From assembly GCF_008087625.1 (NCBI RefSeq), contig NZ_CP042997.1, forward strand, positions 7,378,001 to 7,442,000: a DNA stretch of 64,000 nucleotides, written 5' to 3'. The stretch comes from Aquisphaera giovannonii (GTDB taxonomy: Bacteria; Planctomycetota; Planctomycetia; Isosphaerales; Isosphaeraceae). Under the pieces are notes generated by a model. The model worked only from the letters and a program-made list of their open reading frames with translations. It did no database searches and was not told the DNA's origin. Both the position numbers and the translations under genes were made by a program. Below are positions 27,055 to 36,282 of this stretch, in pieces (position 1 is the first letter of the stretch; each line of letters begins with the position of its first letter).

Positions 27055-30000
27055 TTGTCACGTTCTCCCTTCTGCATCATCGTTCTCGCGGTGCTCACGG
27101 TGGTCGCGACACGGGGGCGGCTCGCGGCCGACGACGCGGAGCCTTCGCGACTCGCCGAGGCGCTCTCGAAGGGCGACGCAGGCGCCCGGCTCGGCACGCT
27201 CTCCCAGATAGCACGCTTCGGGCATCTTGCCATCCCAATCGTTCCGCACGTGGCCCGCCGCCTGTCCGACGCGGATCCCCGCGTCCGGGCCGCCGCGGCG
27301 AAGCTCCTCCGGCAGATCGGGCCGGATGCGTCGGCTGCCTCGGGTGCATTGCTCGCCAGGCTGGACGATCCGGACCGACGCGTGCGGGTCGAGGCGGCGA
27401 GGGCGCTCGGGAGAATCCCCGCCGAGCCGTCTCGGCTCACCCGGCTGGTCATCGATGCAGCGCGGAAGGACCCGGAAGGTCTTTCCGACGTCGCGGTGGA
27501 CCTCCTCGCCGATGTCGGGACTGAGGTGGTCCCGACGGCCCAGGCGCTGCTCGCCGAGAAGGATACGGCGTTGATCCTGCTCGGGATCAAGGTCCTCCAG
27601 CGCATCGGTCCCGCGGCGGCCCCGGCCGTCGGATCGCTGACCGAAGTTGGCCGACGGCCCGAGCGCGTGGTCCGCGAGCAGGCCGCGTGGGCCCTCGCCC
27701 GGTGCGGGCCGGCCGCCCTGGCCCCTCTCACGGCAGCCCTCCGCGACCGCGATCCGCGGGTTCGCGGCGTGGCCGCCAGGGGTTTGGAGCTGATGGCCTT
27801 CCGCGCGGCCGAGGCGATACCAGCCCTGATCGACGCCCTCGGCGATCCCGTGCCGCCGGACGACCCGAGGCCCCCGCCCGTCGACGGATTCGAGGAGGAC
27901 CCCGATTTCCCGCTGCCGCGAGGGTGCCAGGCCGCCCTGGCGGCGATTGGGCCGCCCGCGCTCCGGGTCCTGGTGGCGAGACTTGAGTCCAACGAGCCCC
28001 GCGAGAGGCTCCCGGCGATGGAAGCCATCGGGGCCTTCGGGCCGGCCGGTCGGGGCGCGGTGCCGGCACTCGGACACCTCCTCGTCAAGCCGGGCACCCG
28101 CGTGGAGGCGGCAGCCACGCTGGGACGCATCGGATTCCCGGCGCGGGCCGTCGTGCCGAGGCTCATCCCGGCGGCGAAGAATCGCGATCCCATGCTACGT
28201 CGTCGCGCCCTCCTGGCCCTCGGGCAGATGGCGTCTGGCACGGAGCCGCCCGGCGAGGCGCATCGGCAGGCCATGCTCGGCGCCCTGGCCGATGCCGACG
28301 CCCGGGTCCGGCTGGCCGCGGTCCGGGCCCTGAACCACGTCAGCCTTATTCCACCGAAGGAACTCCTCCCACTGCTCACGGATCCGGACTCGGAGGTGCG
28401 CCGCGCCGCGGTGCAGGCCCTGCGTGCCGGGCGGAACGAGGACGCGTCGATGGTCCGGCAGATGCAGGACCGCGGGGACGATCCCGACCGGCGCGTCCGC
28501 AAGGCGGCCGTCGTGGCGTGGCTGTGGGGGCCACGTCCGGAATTGCGGGACATGCTCGCGAGGCTCGACTCCGTCGAGCCCGAGATCCGTGGCGAGGTCG
28601 CCTCCAGGCTGGCCCAGATCGAACCGTTTGAACTGCCCTGCTTCCCGCCCTACCAGCCGACACGCGGCGACCTTCCCGCATCGCTCTTCTCCCGGGTCAA
28701 CGGCGCCGGGGACGCTCTCCGAGCGAGGCTGCAGGACCCCAACCGGCGCGTCCGGACGGGCGTCGTCTACGCCCTGTCCGCCCTGCCGAACGAGGCGGCG
28801 GTCACGGTCCCCATGCTCATCGACCGCCTCGGAGACCCGGCGCCGCTCGTTCGCCTGGCCGCCGCCACGGTCCTCGGGCGGCTCGGACCGGCCGCCCGGG
28901 ACGCCGTGCCGGCCCTCCTGGCCCACGTTGACGATGTGGGGGATGGGTCGGACCTGATGCTCACCCTTCCCCGGCACGCGACCTCTTCGATCGCGGCGAT
29001 CCGGCCGGAGGAAGCATCGCGGGCGTACGCGCGTCTCATCGACCTGCTCGTCGATCCTCGACCGCATGTCCGCCGCGCGGCTCAGTGGGCCGTGAACTCG
29101 CATCTCCGACCGATGATGGGCATGCTCCTCGCCGTCCTGGAAGACCCGCAGGCCGTGCCGTCCCGGCGCCGGGGAGTCGCCCGGTTCTTCGCTTACAGCG
29201 ACGGCCTGCTCGAGCAGGACGGGAGCACCCCGATCCGGGATCTGCGGACCGACCGGCTCCTGCCCGCGTTGCGCGAGATCGTCTTCGACCTCGACGAGGA
29301 GGACGACGAGAGGCGGCAGGCCCTGGCGCGGGTTCGGGAGCTCACGACGCAACCGGAAGCCTCGACCCGCCTCGTCCTCGATGCCTTCGGCCGGGCGCGG
29401 ATCCGCTTGCCCGATCTGTCGTCTCTGCTGAATCCCAGGCGAGCCCTGTCCCTCGCCACGCTCGACGAAGGGTTGCGGGACCCCGACCCCGCGGTCCGCA
29501 CGATCGCGGCATATCTCGTCGGCGTCCCCGCCGAGCAGGCCCCGGGGGGTGATGAGCGGCGGCGGGTCGGTGACGACCTGATCGCCCTGCTCGACGATCC
29601 CGATCCCCAGGTCCGCTGGGCCGCCGCCCTGTCGATCAGCCTGCGGAACATCGAGCCCGAGCAGGCTCATCGCGCCATCGACAGGTTGCGGGCCGTCCTC
29701 CGCGATGGGACGACCCGCCTGAGGCCTGGTTCGTGGTATTTCACGATCCAGGACCTGGCGGAGCGGCTTCCGGACGAGATCCGCATCGCGGGTCGGGCCG
29801 ACTCGCCGAAACTTCGATGTGTTGCCGCGACGGCCCTCTACGAGTTCTGGGAACTCGGCGAGGTGACATCGTCCATACCCGAGCTCCTGGCCGCCCTGAA
29901 GGACGGCGATCCGCTCGCCCGCCTGAGCGCGGTCCACACGCTCGGCGCCTTCGAGGGAAAGGCACAGCCGGCGGTCGCCGCGCTGAACGGCTGCCTCGCC

Positions 30001-30564
30001 GAGCCCGGAGACTTCATGGGCTGCCCTAATGAAGAGGGTGAACCTACGGAGGAATTCGACGGCGGATTGATCCGGAAATGGTCCGCCTGGGCACTCGGCG
30101 AAATCGGCGAGCCTGCCCGCTCCGCCGTGCCCTCCCTCATCCGGACGATGGATGACCCTAATCCGGTGGTCCGCGAGGCCGCGGCCGAGGCCCTCGGCAA
30201 GCTCGCTCCCTTTAACGTGGCCGCACCGACCGCCCTCACCCGCGCGCTCCACGACCGATTCGATCCCAGGCGATTGGAGGCTGCGGTGACGGCCCTCGCC
30301 GGCGCGGGATCGGCGGGAATCGCCGTCCTCGTCGGGGAGCTCCGTTCGGACGACCCCGAGACGTGCGTCCTCGCCGCGAATGCACTCTTGCAGGCGACCG
30401 ACGAGGCTGCCACCGTGCTCCCGGCCCTCCGCATCGCGGCCGATTCGGAGGATTTCGCCCTGCGAGAGGCCGCGGACCGGGCCATCAAGCAGCTCAAGGA
30501 CGAGGAGAAGCCGGGCGGGCCGAGGAATGACGACGAGGACCGTTTGAAGGAGGAGCCTCGCTGA
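27055..30564 (+). CDS. Giant secreted HEAT-repeat protein, paralogue 2
   Basis: 1,169 residues, TTG start at 27055 supported by AGGAG 8 bases before it and by the signal peptide that follows at once (MSRSPFCIIVLAVLTVVATRG with cleavage near LAADD). The layout is collinear with paralogue 1: N-terminal GDAGARLGTLSQIARFG, HEAT repeats such as LSDADPRVRAAAAKLL, an acidic proline-rich insert (DDPRPPPVDGFEEDPDF, about 285-300), the FGRARIRLPDL element at about 780, and the RLRPGSWYF element at about 887. The C-terminal tail is highly charged. It begins 55 bases after paralogue 1 and ends 2 bases before paralogue 3, so the three are very probably one transcript. Confidence 0.87.
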   Translation: MSRSPFCIIVLAVLTVVATRGRLAADDAEPSRLAEALSKGDAGARLGTLSQIARFGHLAIPIVPHVARRLSDADPRVRAAAAKLLRQIGPDASAASGALLARLDDPDRRVRVEAARALGRIPAEPSRLTRLVIDAARKDPEGLSDVAVDLLADVGTEVVPTAQALLAEKDTALILLGIKVLQRIGPAAAPAVGSLTEVGRRPERVVREQAAWALARCGPAALAPLTAALRDRDPRVRGVAARGLELMAFRAAEAIPALIDALGDPVPPDDPRPPPVDGFEEDPDFPLPRGCQAALAAIGPPALRVLVARLESNEPRERLPAMEAIGAFGPAGRGAVPALGHLLVKPGTRVEAAATLGRIGFPARAVVPRLIPAAKNRDPMLRRRALLALGQMASGTEPPGEAHRQAMLGALADADARVRLAAVRALNHVSLIPPKELLPLLTDPDSEVRRAAVQALRAGRNEDASMVRQMQDRGDDPDRRVRKAAVVAWLWGPRPELRDMLARLDSVEPEIRGEVASRLAQIEPFELPCFPPYQPTRGDLPASLFSRVNGAGDALRARLQDPNRRVRTGVVYALSALPNEAAVTVPMLIDRLGDPAPLVRLAAATVLGRLGPAARDAVPALLAHVDDVGDGSDLMLTLPRHATSSIAAIRPEEASRAYARLIDLLVDPRPHVRRAAQWAVNSHLRPMMGMLLAVLEDPQAVPSRRRGVARFFAYSDGLLEQDGSTPIRDLRTDRLLPALREIVFDLDEEDDERRQALARVRELTTQPEASTRLVLDAFGRARIRLPDLSSLLNPRRALSLATLDEGLRDPDPAVRTIAAYLVGVPAEQAPGGDERRRVGDDLIALLDDPDPQVRWAAALSISLRNIEPEQAHRAIDRLRAVLRDGTTRLRPGSWYFTIQDLAERLPDEIRIAGRADSPKLRCVAATALYEFWELGEVTSSIPELLAALKDGDPLARLSAVHTLGAFEGKAQPAVAALNGCLAEPGDFMGCPNEEGEPTEEFDGGLIRKWSAWALGEIGEPARSAVPSLIRTMDDPNPVVREAAAEALGKLAPFNVAAPTALTRALHDRFDPRRLEAAVTALAGAGSAGIAVLVGELRSDDPETCVLAANALLQATDEAATVLPALRIAADSEDFALREAADRAIKQLKDEEKPGGPRNDDEDRLKEEPR

Positions 30565-30566
30565 CC

Positions 30567-33500
30567 ATGCACTTCGTCCCGAGAAGTTCGCCTCGATTTC
30601 CCACGCACGAGTACGTCGCACTGGCGATGACCCTCGTCGCCCTGACCGTGAACGCGGGGGCGGGGCCGCCCGCGGCGATGGACGGCGAGACGGCCCGCGT
30701 GCTGGTGCGGCTCAGGGAGGGCGACCTCAGGACCAGGATCGACGCCCTCCAGGAAATCAGCGTCCTGGGCCATCGAGCCGAGGCGGCGGTACCCGGCCTG
30801 ATCGCCACGCTGGACGATCCCGAGCCGCGCCTGCGAGCCGGGGCCGCGAAGGTCCTGGGGAGGCTCGGCGAGGAGGCGGCCTCGGCAGGCGACGCCCTCG
30901 TCGCCCGGCTCCGTGACCCGGACCTTACCGTGCGGACCGCTGCGGCCGGCGCGCTGGACCGCGTCCCGGCGGCCCCGGCGAAGCTGCTGCCGGCGATCCT
31001 GGATGTGTATCGTCCCCGCACCGAAGCCGACGACCCGGCGTCGCCCGGGACCGCCGCCATCCGTCGGCTCGGCCGAGCGGACGGGACGGTCGTGAAGCCC
31101 CTGATCGACGGATTGCGTCGGCCGGATGCCGAACTCCGAGAGATGGTCGCGGTGGCCCTGGGCGGGATCGGTGAGCCGGCCGTCGATCCGCTCATCGCCG
31201 CGCTTCGCGACCCGGACCCCAGGGTGCGGGGAGGGGCGGCGACGGCCCTGGGGAAGATGGGGCATCGGGCCGTCCGCGCCGTGCCCGCCCTCGTCGCCGC
31301 GATCGAGTCCGAGGCCGTCGGGGACTTCATCGAACCCGGTTCGGACTCGCCACGTTGGGCCTTCTACGCGGCCATGACGGAGATCGGCCCCCCGGCCCTG
31401 CGGGCTCTCGTGTCCCGGCTGGACGAGGCGGATCTCGAAGGACGTTCGCGGCTCCTCCCGGCAATCGGATCGTTGGGACCGAGGGGGCGAGCAGCCGTGC
31501 CCAGGATCGTCCGCCTGCTCATCGGAACGGGGCCTAAGCCGGAGGCGGCGGAGGCCCTGGGCAAGATCGGCGATCCCGCGAGGCACGCGGCCCCCATGCT
31601 GATCCCGGCGATGAAGAGTCCGGACGCTGAGCTCCGCGCTCGTGCCGCCATGGCGTTCGGCCGGTTGAGCAGGTCGCTCGGCAGTCCCGAGGAGGCCTTC
31701 CTTCGGCTCCGCGATCTCGGGCTGAGCGACCCGTCCGCGCGTGTCCGCGTCGCTGCCATCCGGGCGCTCTCCTGGGGATGGGCGGGGCGGATCTCTGGAC
31801 TCGACCCGGCGCTCGAAGAATCGGATGCCGACGTGCGGGTAGCCTTCCTGGACCATCTCACGCCGGAATCCACGAAGAGCGATAGGCTCGTTCGCCGAAT
31901 CGTCGACCGCCTTGCGGACCGGGACGAGAAGGTCCGGGAAGCCGCCGTCAGGGCGTTACGTCGGGAGGATATCACCCGACCGGGCGTGGTTTCCGCACTG
32001 CTCGACATGGCTCTACGTCCCGAAGTCGCCTGTCGCACCGGTGCCCTGCGGGCCTTGATGCTATGCAGGCCAAGGACCTACGACAATCCGGACTATCCAG
32101 GCTTCCCCCTCGGCATGGTCGGCGACGAGTTCCGGACATCGGCGGAGGCCGTCCGAGGTGAGTTGATCCGCCGACGCGGGCATGCGGAGAAGGCCCTTCG
32201 CGACGCCCTGGATGGGCCCTCGAGCCACCTGCGGGCCTCGGCGGCCAGGCTCTTATGCTTGCTCCCGGATGAGGACCGGGAGAACGCTCGCATCCTGGTG
32301 GCCCGATTGACCGATCCGGACCCCGCCGTCCGCATCCAGGTGGTGGCGGCCCTCGGAGAAGTTTCGCCGAGGCCGCGATCCGCGTTCGGTCCGTTGCTGC
32401 AAGCCATGAAGCGGCCGTCGGAGCGTGTCCGCGGGATCGTGACCCAGGCCGCGGACGCGGCGGAGGCCATCGACCCCGAGCGAGCCGGCCTCGTCCTGGA
32501 TCGGCTCGTCCACCTCCTCGATCACCCGGACGAGATGACGCGAGCGGAGGCCGGGATGGCCCTGTCGTTCCGGCTCCCGGCCATCAGGCCGAAGATCCTG
32601 GCCGCACTCTGTGCACCGGGCGTGAGCCGAAGGCAGATCCGGGCGGCGTGCTCCTCGGTCCCGCTCGGCGTGGGCCTGGACCCGCTGGAGCCGCTTCCGC
32701 CCCAGGGTCTCGGCCTTTCAATCCGGGCCTTCGCGTTGTTTCGGTCCGTGGCGATGGATTTCGAGGAGGAAGACCGGACGCGCGAGCAGGCGATCGATGA
32801 GTCGAGATCCCTCGGGCTGGACCTCTCCTACGCCGGGCTCCTCCTCGACGCGTATGGGCGCTCGAGGCTGCCGGCATCGCGGCCCGAACTTCTCTGGGGA
32901 TTGCGCACCCCGGGTGGCCTCGAATCGCTGCTTGACGCCCTTCGAGATCGGGACCCCGAGGTCCGCACCGTGGCAATTTACGGCGTGGCCATGAACAGGT
33001 CACTGCTCGACCCCGACGGCGAGGCGGCAATGCTTCGAGGCCGCGCCCTGGACGAATTGCTCAAGCTCCTCGACGACACCGACACGCAAGTCCGCTGGGC
33101 GGCCGCCGCGACGATCGGGGCGATCGGGAAGCGATCGCCCTTGAGACGGCCGGCCATCGTGGATCGCCTCACAGAGATGGTGGGCGACCGAGGTGCGAGG
33201 ATGAGGCCCGGCGGTTGGATTGTTGTCATGGAGGAAAGGTCTCTGGGTGGCGACGAGTTGGCTGTCGTCTCGGGCCGCAAGCTCCGCATCGCGGCCGCGA
33301 AGGCGCTGGAAGACCTGAAGCGTGAGTCCGATTCGTCCATCCCAAATCTGATCGAGGCGCTCGGAGACGAGGAACCGGGAGTGCGCATCGAGGTGGCCGA
33401 CACTCTCGGTCGGTTCGGCGATCGCGCGAACTCCGCCGTGGGGCCTTTGCTGGAGGTGGTGAAGGCGTACCTCGACGGCCGATCGGGCCAAAAAACCTCA

Positions 33501-34013
33501 CCCGGCCCCGATGACGTCGGCCAGGATGCCGCGTGCGCCGCGTGGATCCTCGAGATCCTCGGACCCGTAGCGAGGTCGGCGATACCCGTGCTGATCCGCT
33601 CAACGGAGGATACGAACCCTCGGGTCAGGGTCTCCGCGACACGAGCCCTGGGAGCAGTCAGCCTGGGCGAGAAGCAGGTGATAGACGCCTTGCTGCGTCG
33701 CCTGCACGATCCCTGGGACGTCGTCGTCTCGAAAGATGCGGCAACCTCGCTCGGTCGACTCGGCGTGACGGCCCTCCCCCATCTCGTGTCGGAACTTCGC
33801 TCGAAGGATATGGAGGTCCGCATCCTGGCGGCGGGAGCCCTGGCATGGATGGGCGAATCGGCCAGACCCGCCTTGGGCGCCCTCCGCCAGCTTGCCGCCG
33901 ACCCCGACGCCCGGACCCGCGATGCCGTGCAGAAGGCCATCAACCAGATCGAGGACGCTGGCAAGGGGAAGAAAGACGCAAAAGCCGAGGATGGCGTCGT
34001 GCCCGACTTGTGA
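30567..34013 (+). CDS. Giant secreted HEAT-repeat protein, paralogue 3
   Basis: 1,148 residues. ATG 30567 lies 2 bases after the stop of paralogue 2, with GGAGG inside the end of that gene, so translation is probably coupled. The signal peptide has a longer n-region (hydrophobic core YVALAMTLVALTVNAGA at about residues 19-33). It has the same plan as the other two: DLRTRIDALQEISVLG, DDPEPRLRAGAAKVLGRLG and further HEAT units, an insert around DFIEPGSDSP (about 250-262), YGRSRLPASRPEL at about 770, and RMRPGGWIVV at about 875. The tail is Lys/Asp-rich. No enzyme motif is visible. A secreted protein-protein or protein-glycan scaffold is an inference from fold alone. Confidence 0.87.
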   Translation: MHFVPRSSPRFPTHEYVALAMTLVALTVNAGAGPPAAMDGETARVLVRLREGDLRTRIDALQEISVLGHRAEAAVPGLIATLDDPEPRLRAGAAKVLGRLGEEAASAGDALVARLRDPDLTVRTAAAGALDRVPAAPAKLLPAILDVYRPRTEADDPASPGTAAIRRLGRADGTVVKPLIDGLRRPDAELREMVAVALGGIGEPAVDPLIAALRDPDPRVRGGAATALGKMGHRAVRAVPALVAAIESEAVGDFIEPGSDSPRWAFYAAMTEIGPPALRALVSRLDEADLEGRSRLLPAIGSLGPRGRAAVPRIVRLLIGTGPKPEAAEALGKIGDPARHAAPMLIPAMKSPDAELRARAAMAFGRLSRSLGSPEEAFLRLRDLGLSDPSARVRVAAIRALSWGWAGRISGLDPALEESDADVRVAFLDHLTPESTKSDRLVRRIVDRLADRDEKVREAAVRALRREDITRPGVVSALLDMALRPEVACRTGALRALMLCRPRTYDNPDYPGFPLGMVGDEFRTSAEAVRGELIRRRGHAEKALRDALDGPSSHLRASAARLLCLLPDEDRENARILVARLTDPDPAVRIQVVAALGEVSPRPRSAFGPLLQAMKRPSERVRGIVTQAADAAEAIDPERAGLVLDRLVHLLDHPDEMTRAEAGMALSFRLPAIRPKILAALCAPGVSRRQIRAACSSVPLGVGLDPLEPLPPQGLGLSIRAFALFRSVAMDFEEEDRTREQAIDESRSLGLDLSYAGLLLDAYGRSRLPASRPELLWGLRTPGGLESLLDALRDRDPEVRTVAIYGVAMNRSLLDPDGEAAMLRGRALDELLKLLDDTDTQVRWAAAATIGAIGKRSPLRRPAIVDRLTEMVGDRGARMRPGGWIVVMEERSLGGDELAVVSGRKLRIAAAKALEDLKRESDSSIPNLIEALGDEEPGVRIEVADTLGRFGDRANSAVGPLLEVVKAYLDGRSGQKTSPGPDDVGQDAACAAWILEILGPVARSAIPVLIRSTEDTNPRVRVSATRALGAVSLGEKQVIDALLRRLHDPWDVVVSKDAATSLGRLGVTALPHLVSELRSKDMEVRILAAGALAWMGESARPALGALRQLAADPDARTRDAVQKAINQIEDAGKGKKDAKAEDGVVPDL

Positions 34014-34124
34014 CGCCGCATCGGCGACTACCGCCCGCGTCTGCGACAGTGATCGCGGTCGGGCTGGACGCGTACCATTCTCGGGCGAGCGTGGAGACCA
34101 TTCCTTCAGGGCAGCCACCCAGGC

Positions 34125-34361
34125 ATGACCGACAACCATGCCCGGGTTGCCAGACAGCTCGAGGACGTCCGACAAGGCGACGAAGCTCCCCTCGCCGCGC
34201 TGCTCTCCGATTATCGCGACCAGCTCCCGAGGGACATCCGCCGCGAGGTTGCGACCAACCGGGAAGACTTGGCCGAGGCCAGCTGGGCCATGATTGCCGG
34301 GTTCATGGCCGACGTGACCCCGCGGAGTACGGCCATGGAGCGTTTCGATCTCGTCGAGTAG
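34125..34361 (+). pseudogene. Possible truncated ECF-type sigma factor
   Basis: A 78-codon ORF whose first ~33 residues (MTDNHARVARQLEDVRQGDE followed by APLAALLSDYRDQL) resemble the opening of planctomycete ECF sigma factors, where region 2 normally follows. Here the resemblance stops at about residue 34. The remaining 44 residues do not look like sigma region 2 or 4, and no continuation was found in other frames before 34460. It may be a degenerate remnant, a fusion after deletion, or an unrelated small protein. The upstream ribosome site is weak. Confidence 0.35.
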
Positions 34362-34833
34362 GTCCGGACCGCGCTTAAGCCCGAGCTCGGCCACCGATAG
34401 GTAGCTCCGCATTCTGGAGAAGCCCCGGCAGGTCCTATTCCGAATCACCCCGCGGACAGGTTGCGACCACGTGCCGCCTCAATGTTGTCGAGAGCGAAGA
34501 GGACACGGTCGAGGTCGCATCCTAGCCCCAGCCCTCGGTCCAGTCCATCGCGTCCGATTCGTCCTCGCTCGTGGCCGAGCCCGCGTCCGCGTCCACCACG
34601 CATCAGAGCTCAACCTACGCGTCGACGAGTTGTCCGATCGTTGCGGCAAGGGAGATGCGTCCCGGGTCGGGGAGTACGAATTCCGGATTTCGACGCGTTT
34701 CCTGTCCTCGAATCCGGCGGCCCTGCGTTACATTCGTCAGGTCACCTGGTCGGTCCATAACATCCCGCGTTCGCCGCCCTCACCGGCCACGTTCGCCGGC
34801 ATCCAATCCCCTACCCCGCGGAGTGCCGTGCCC
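34362..34833. other. Intergenic region without a recognisable gene
   Basis: About 470 bases before the dioxygenase gene. A reading frame in phase with that gene is open from 34471 but its sequence is Arg/Pro-rich and not protein-like, so I treat it as untranslated. No clear promoter, hairpin or repeat was identified. Confidence 0.35.
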
Positions 34834-35550
34834 ATGTCCAGACTCTCCCACTCGGCAACCCCGAGCCGCCGCCGCTTCCTGGCGAACCTGGCCACAGGCG
34901 CGGCGGGTCTCGCGGGCCTCGGTTCTTTGTTCCACACGCCCGGTGCCTTCGCCGACGAGCTGTTCCGCACTCCGGAGCTGACGGAGGGGCCGTTCTATCC
35001 CGATCACCTCCCGCTCGACACCGACAACGACCTCATCATCCTCGGCGACGGCCTCACGCCGGCGGTCGGCGAGATCACCCATCTGACGGGCCGGCTCCTC
35101 GATGTCCGCGGAAATCCCCTGCGGAACATGACCGTCGAGATCTGGCAGTGCGACGCCAACGAGGTCTACCACCACACGGCCGATCTGAGCACGACCAAGA
35201 AGAAGCCGGACCGGAACTTCCAGGGATTTGGCCGGTTCACCACGGGCTCGACGGGCGAGTACCGATTCCGCACGATCAAGCCCGTCCCGTACCCCGGCCG
35301 CCCCGCCCCTCATATTCACGTGAAGGTGAAGCGTGGCGACCGCGAGGTTCTCACCACCCAGATCAACATCGCCGGGCATCCCGGCAACCCCGTGGACGGG
35401 GTCGTCCGATCCGCCGGGGGCCTCATCGAGCGTGAGCTGACGATGGCCGAGTGGAAGCGAGTGGAAGGGTCGAAGCTCGGCGAATGGGCCGCTCGCCACG
35501 ACCTCATCCTGGGCCGCACGCCCGATGAAGGCGCGGGGACCCGATCCTGA
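34834..35550 (+). CDS. Tat-exported intradiol ring-cleavage dioxygenase-like protein
   Basis: A 238-residue protein of the protocatechuate 3,4-dioxygenase beta/intradiol family. ATG 34834 is chosen because GGAG precedes it and a twin-arginine leader follows immediately (SRRRFLANLATGAAGLAGLGSLF, residues 11-33). Family marks include TEGPFYPD, the LTGRLLDVRGNPLRNMTVEIWQCD strand pair, a YHHTAD turn, and YPGRPAPHIHVKV, which supplies the Tyr and two His iron ligands of the non-haem Fe(III) site. Export of such enzymes is common in planctomycetes. The substrate, presumably a catechol-type aromatic, is not known. An EF-hand protein gene follows 72 bases downstream. Confidence 0.88.
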   Translation: MSRLSHSATPSRRRFLANLATGAAGLAGLGSLFHTPGAFADELFRTPELTEGPFYPDHLPLDTDNDLIILGDGLTPAVGEITHLTGRLLDVRGNPLRNMTVEIWQCDANEVYHHTADLSTTKKKPDRNFQGFGRFTTGSTGEYRFRTIKPVPYPGRPAPHIHVKVKRGDREVLTTQINIAGHPGNPVDGVVRSAGGLIERELTMAEWKRVEGSKLGEWAARHDLILGRTPDEGAGTRS

Positions 35551-35622
35551 TCAACGCCCGCCGGATCCCGGCGCGCGGCGTCGCGCGCCGCCTCTCCCCC
35601 CATCCATTCACCGAGGAAACCC

Positions 35623-36282
35623 ATGCGCTTCCCTTCTCGAACAATCATCCTGTTCGGCGTACTGGCCATCGGGCCGGACGCAATGGCCCAGGGGCCGCCC
35701 GATCTCCGCGAGGGGCCGCCGGAGACGCCGGACGTCTTCGCGGACCGGATGCTGTCCCTCGACAAGGATAAGGACGGCAAGCTGTCGAAGGCGGAGGTCA
35801 CGGACGCCCGCCTGCATCGCCTCCTCGACCGTGCCGATGCCGACAAGGACGGCACCGTGACGCGGAAGGAGTTGACAGACCTGGCGGCCAAGGAGGCGGG
35901 GAATGACCGCAGGAACCCCATGGATTTTGGCCCCGGGCCGGGCGGCCCGGGCGGACCCGGCGGCGGGCCGGGCGGGCCCATGGGCTTCGCCGGTGGCCCA
36001 ATGTTGCTGCCCCGGCCGGGAGAGGTCCTGCCGCGGATGCTCCGTCAGAGGCTCAAGGTCACCGACGAGCAGGCGAAGCTCCTCGATGAACTCCAGAAAG
36101 ACGTCGATGCGCGGCTCTCGAAGATCCTCACGGAGGAGCAATCGAAGATGCTCCGCCAGATGAGCGCAGGACCAGGCGGCCGTGGCCGTCGTAGCGGCCC
36201 GGGAGGATTCGGTCCCGGCGGCCCCGGCGGGCCTCCGCCTGGCGGCCCCGGCGGGCCCGGAGGAGGGCCGCCGCCGGAATGA
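35623..36282 (+). CDS. Exported EF-hand protein with Gly/Pro-rich repeats
   Basis: A 219-residue protein with a signal peptide (MRFPSRTIILFGVLAIGPDAMAQ). Two EF-hand calcium loops follow: DKDKDGKLSKAE at about residues 47-58 and DADKDGTVTRKE at about 72-83, each with Asp at loop positions 1, 3 and 5 and Glu at 12. The middle (about 100-125) and the C terminus (about 185-219) are GGPGG low-complexity repeats. Between them is a helix with RQRLKVTDEQAKLLDELQKDVDARLSKILTEEQ, similar to the Spy-like helices often found with these proteins. It probably binds calcium outside the cytoplasm; its partner is unknown. Confidence 0.8.
   Translation: MRFPSRTIILFGVLAIGPDAMAQGPPDLREGPPETPDVFADRMLSLDKDKDGKLSKAEVTDARLHRLLDRADADKDGTVTRKELTDLAAKEAGNDRRNPMDFGPGPGGPGGPGGGPGGPMGFAGGPMLLPRPGEVLPRMLRQRLKVTDEQAKLLDELQKDVDARLSKILTEEQSKMLRQMSAGPGGRGRRSGPGGFGPGGPGGPPPGGPGGPGGGPPPE

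Noticed and set aside
28195-30621. 808-codon minus-strand open frame opposite HEAT paralogue 2
   Set aside because: Antisense shadow of a gene with signal peptide, ribosome site and family repeats; the antisense protein has no domain.
23457-34013. HEAT proteins as phycobilisome lyases (PBS-lyase HEAT-like repeats)
   Set aside because: The repeats resemble that class in consensus only; the proteins are secreted, very long, and no phycobiliprotein genes are present, so an enzymatic lyase role is not supported.
35930-36281. GGPGG-coding DNA repeats in the EF-hand gene as a possible repeat element
   Set aside because: They are in-frame low-complexity protein sequence within one gene, not a dispersed or mobile repeat.
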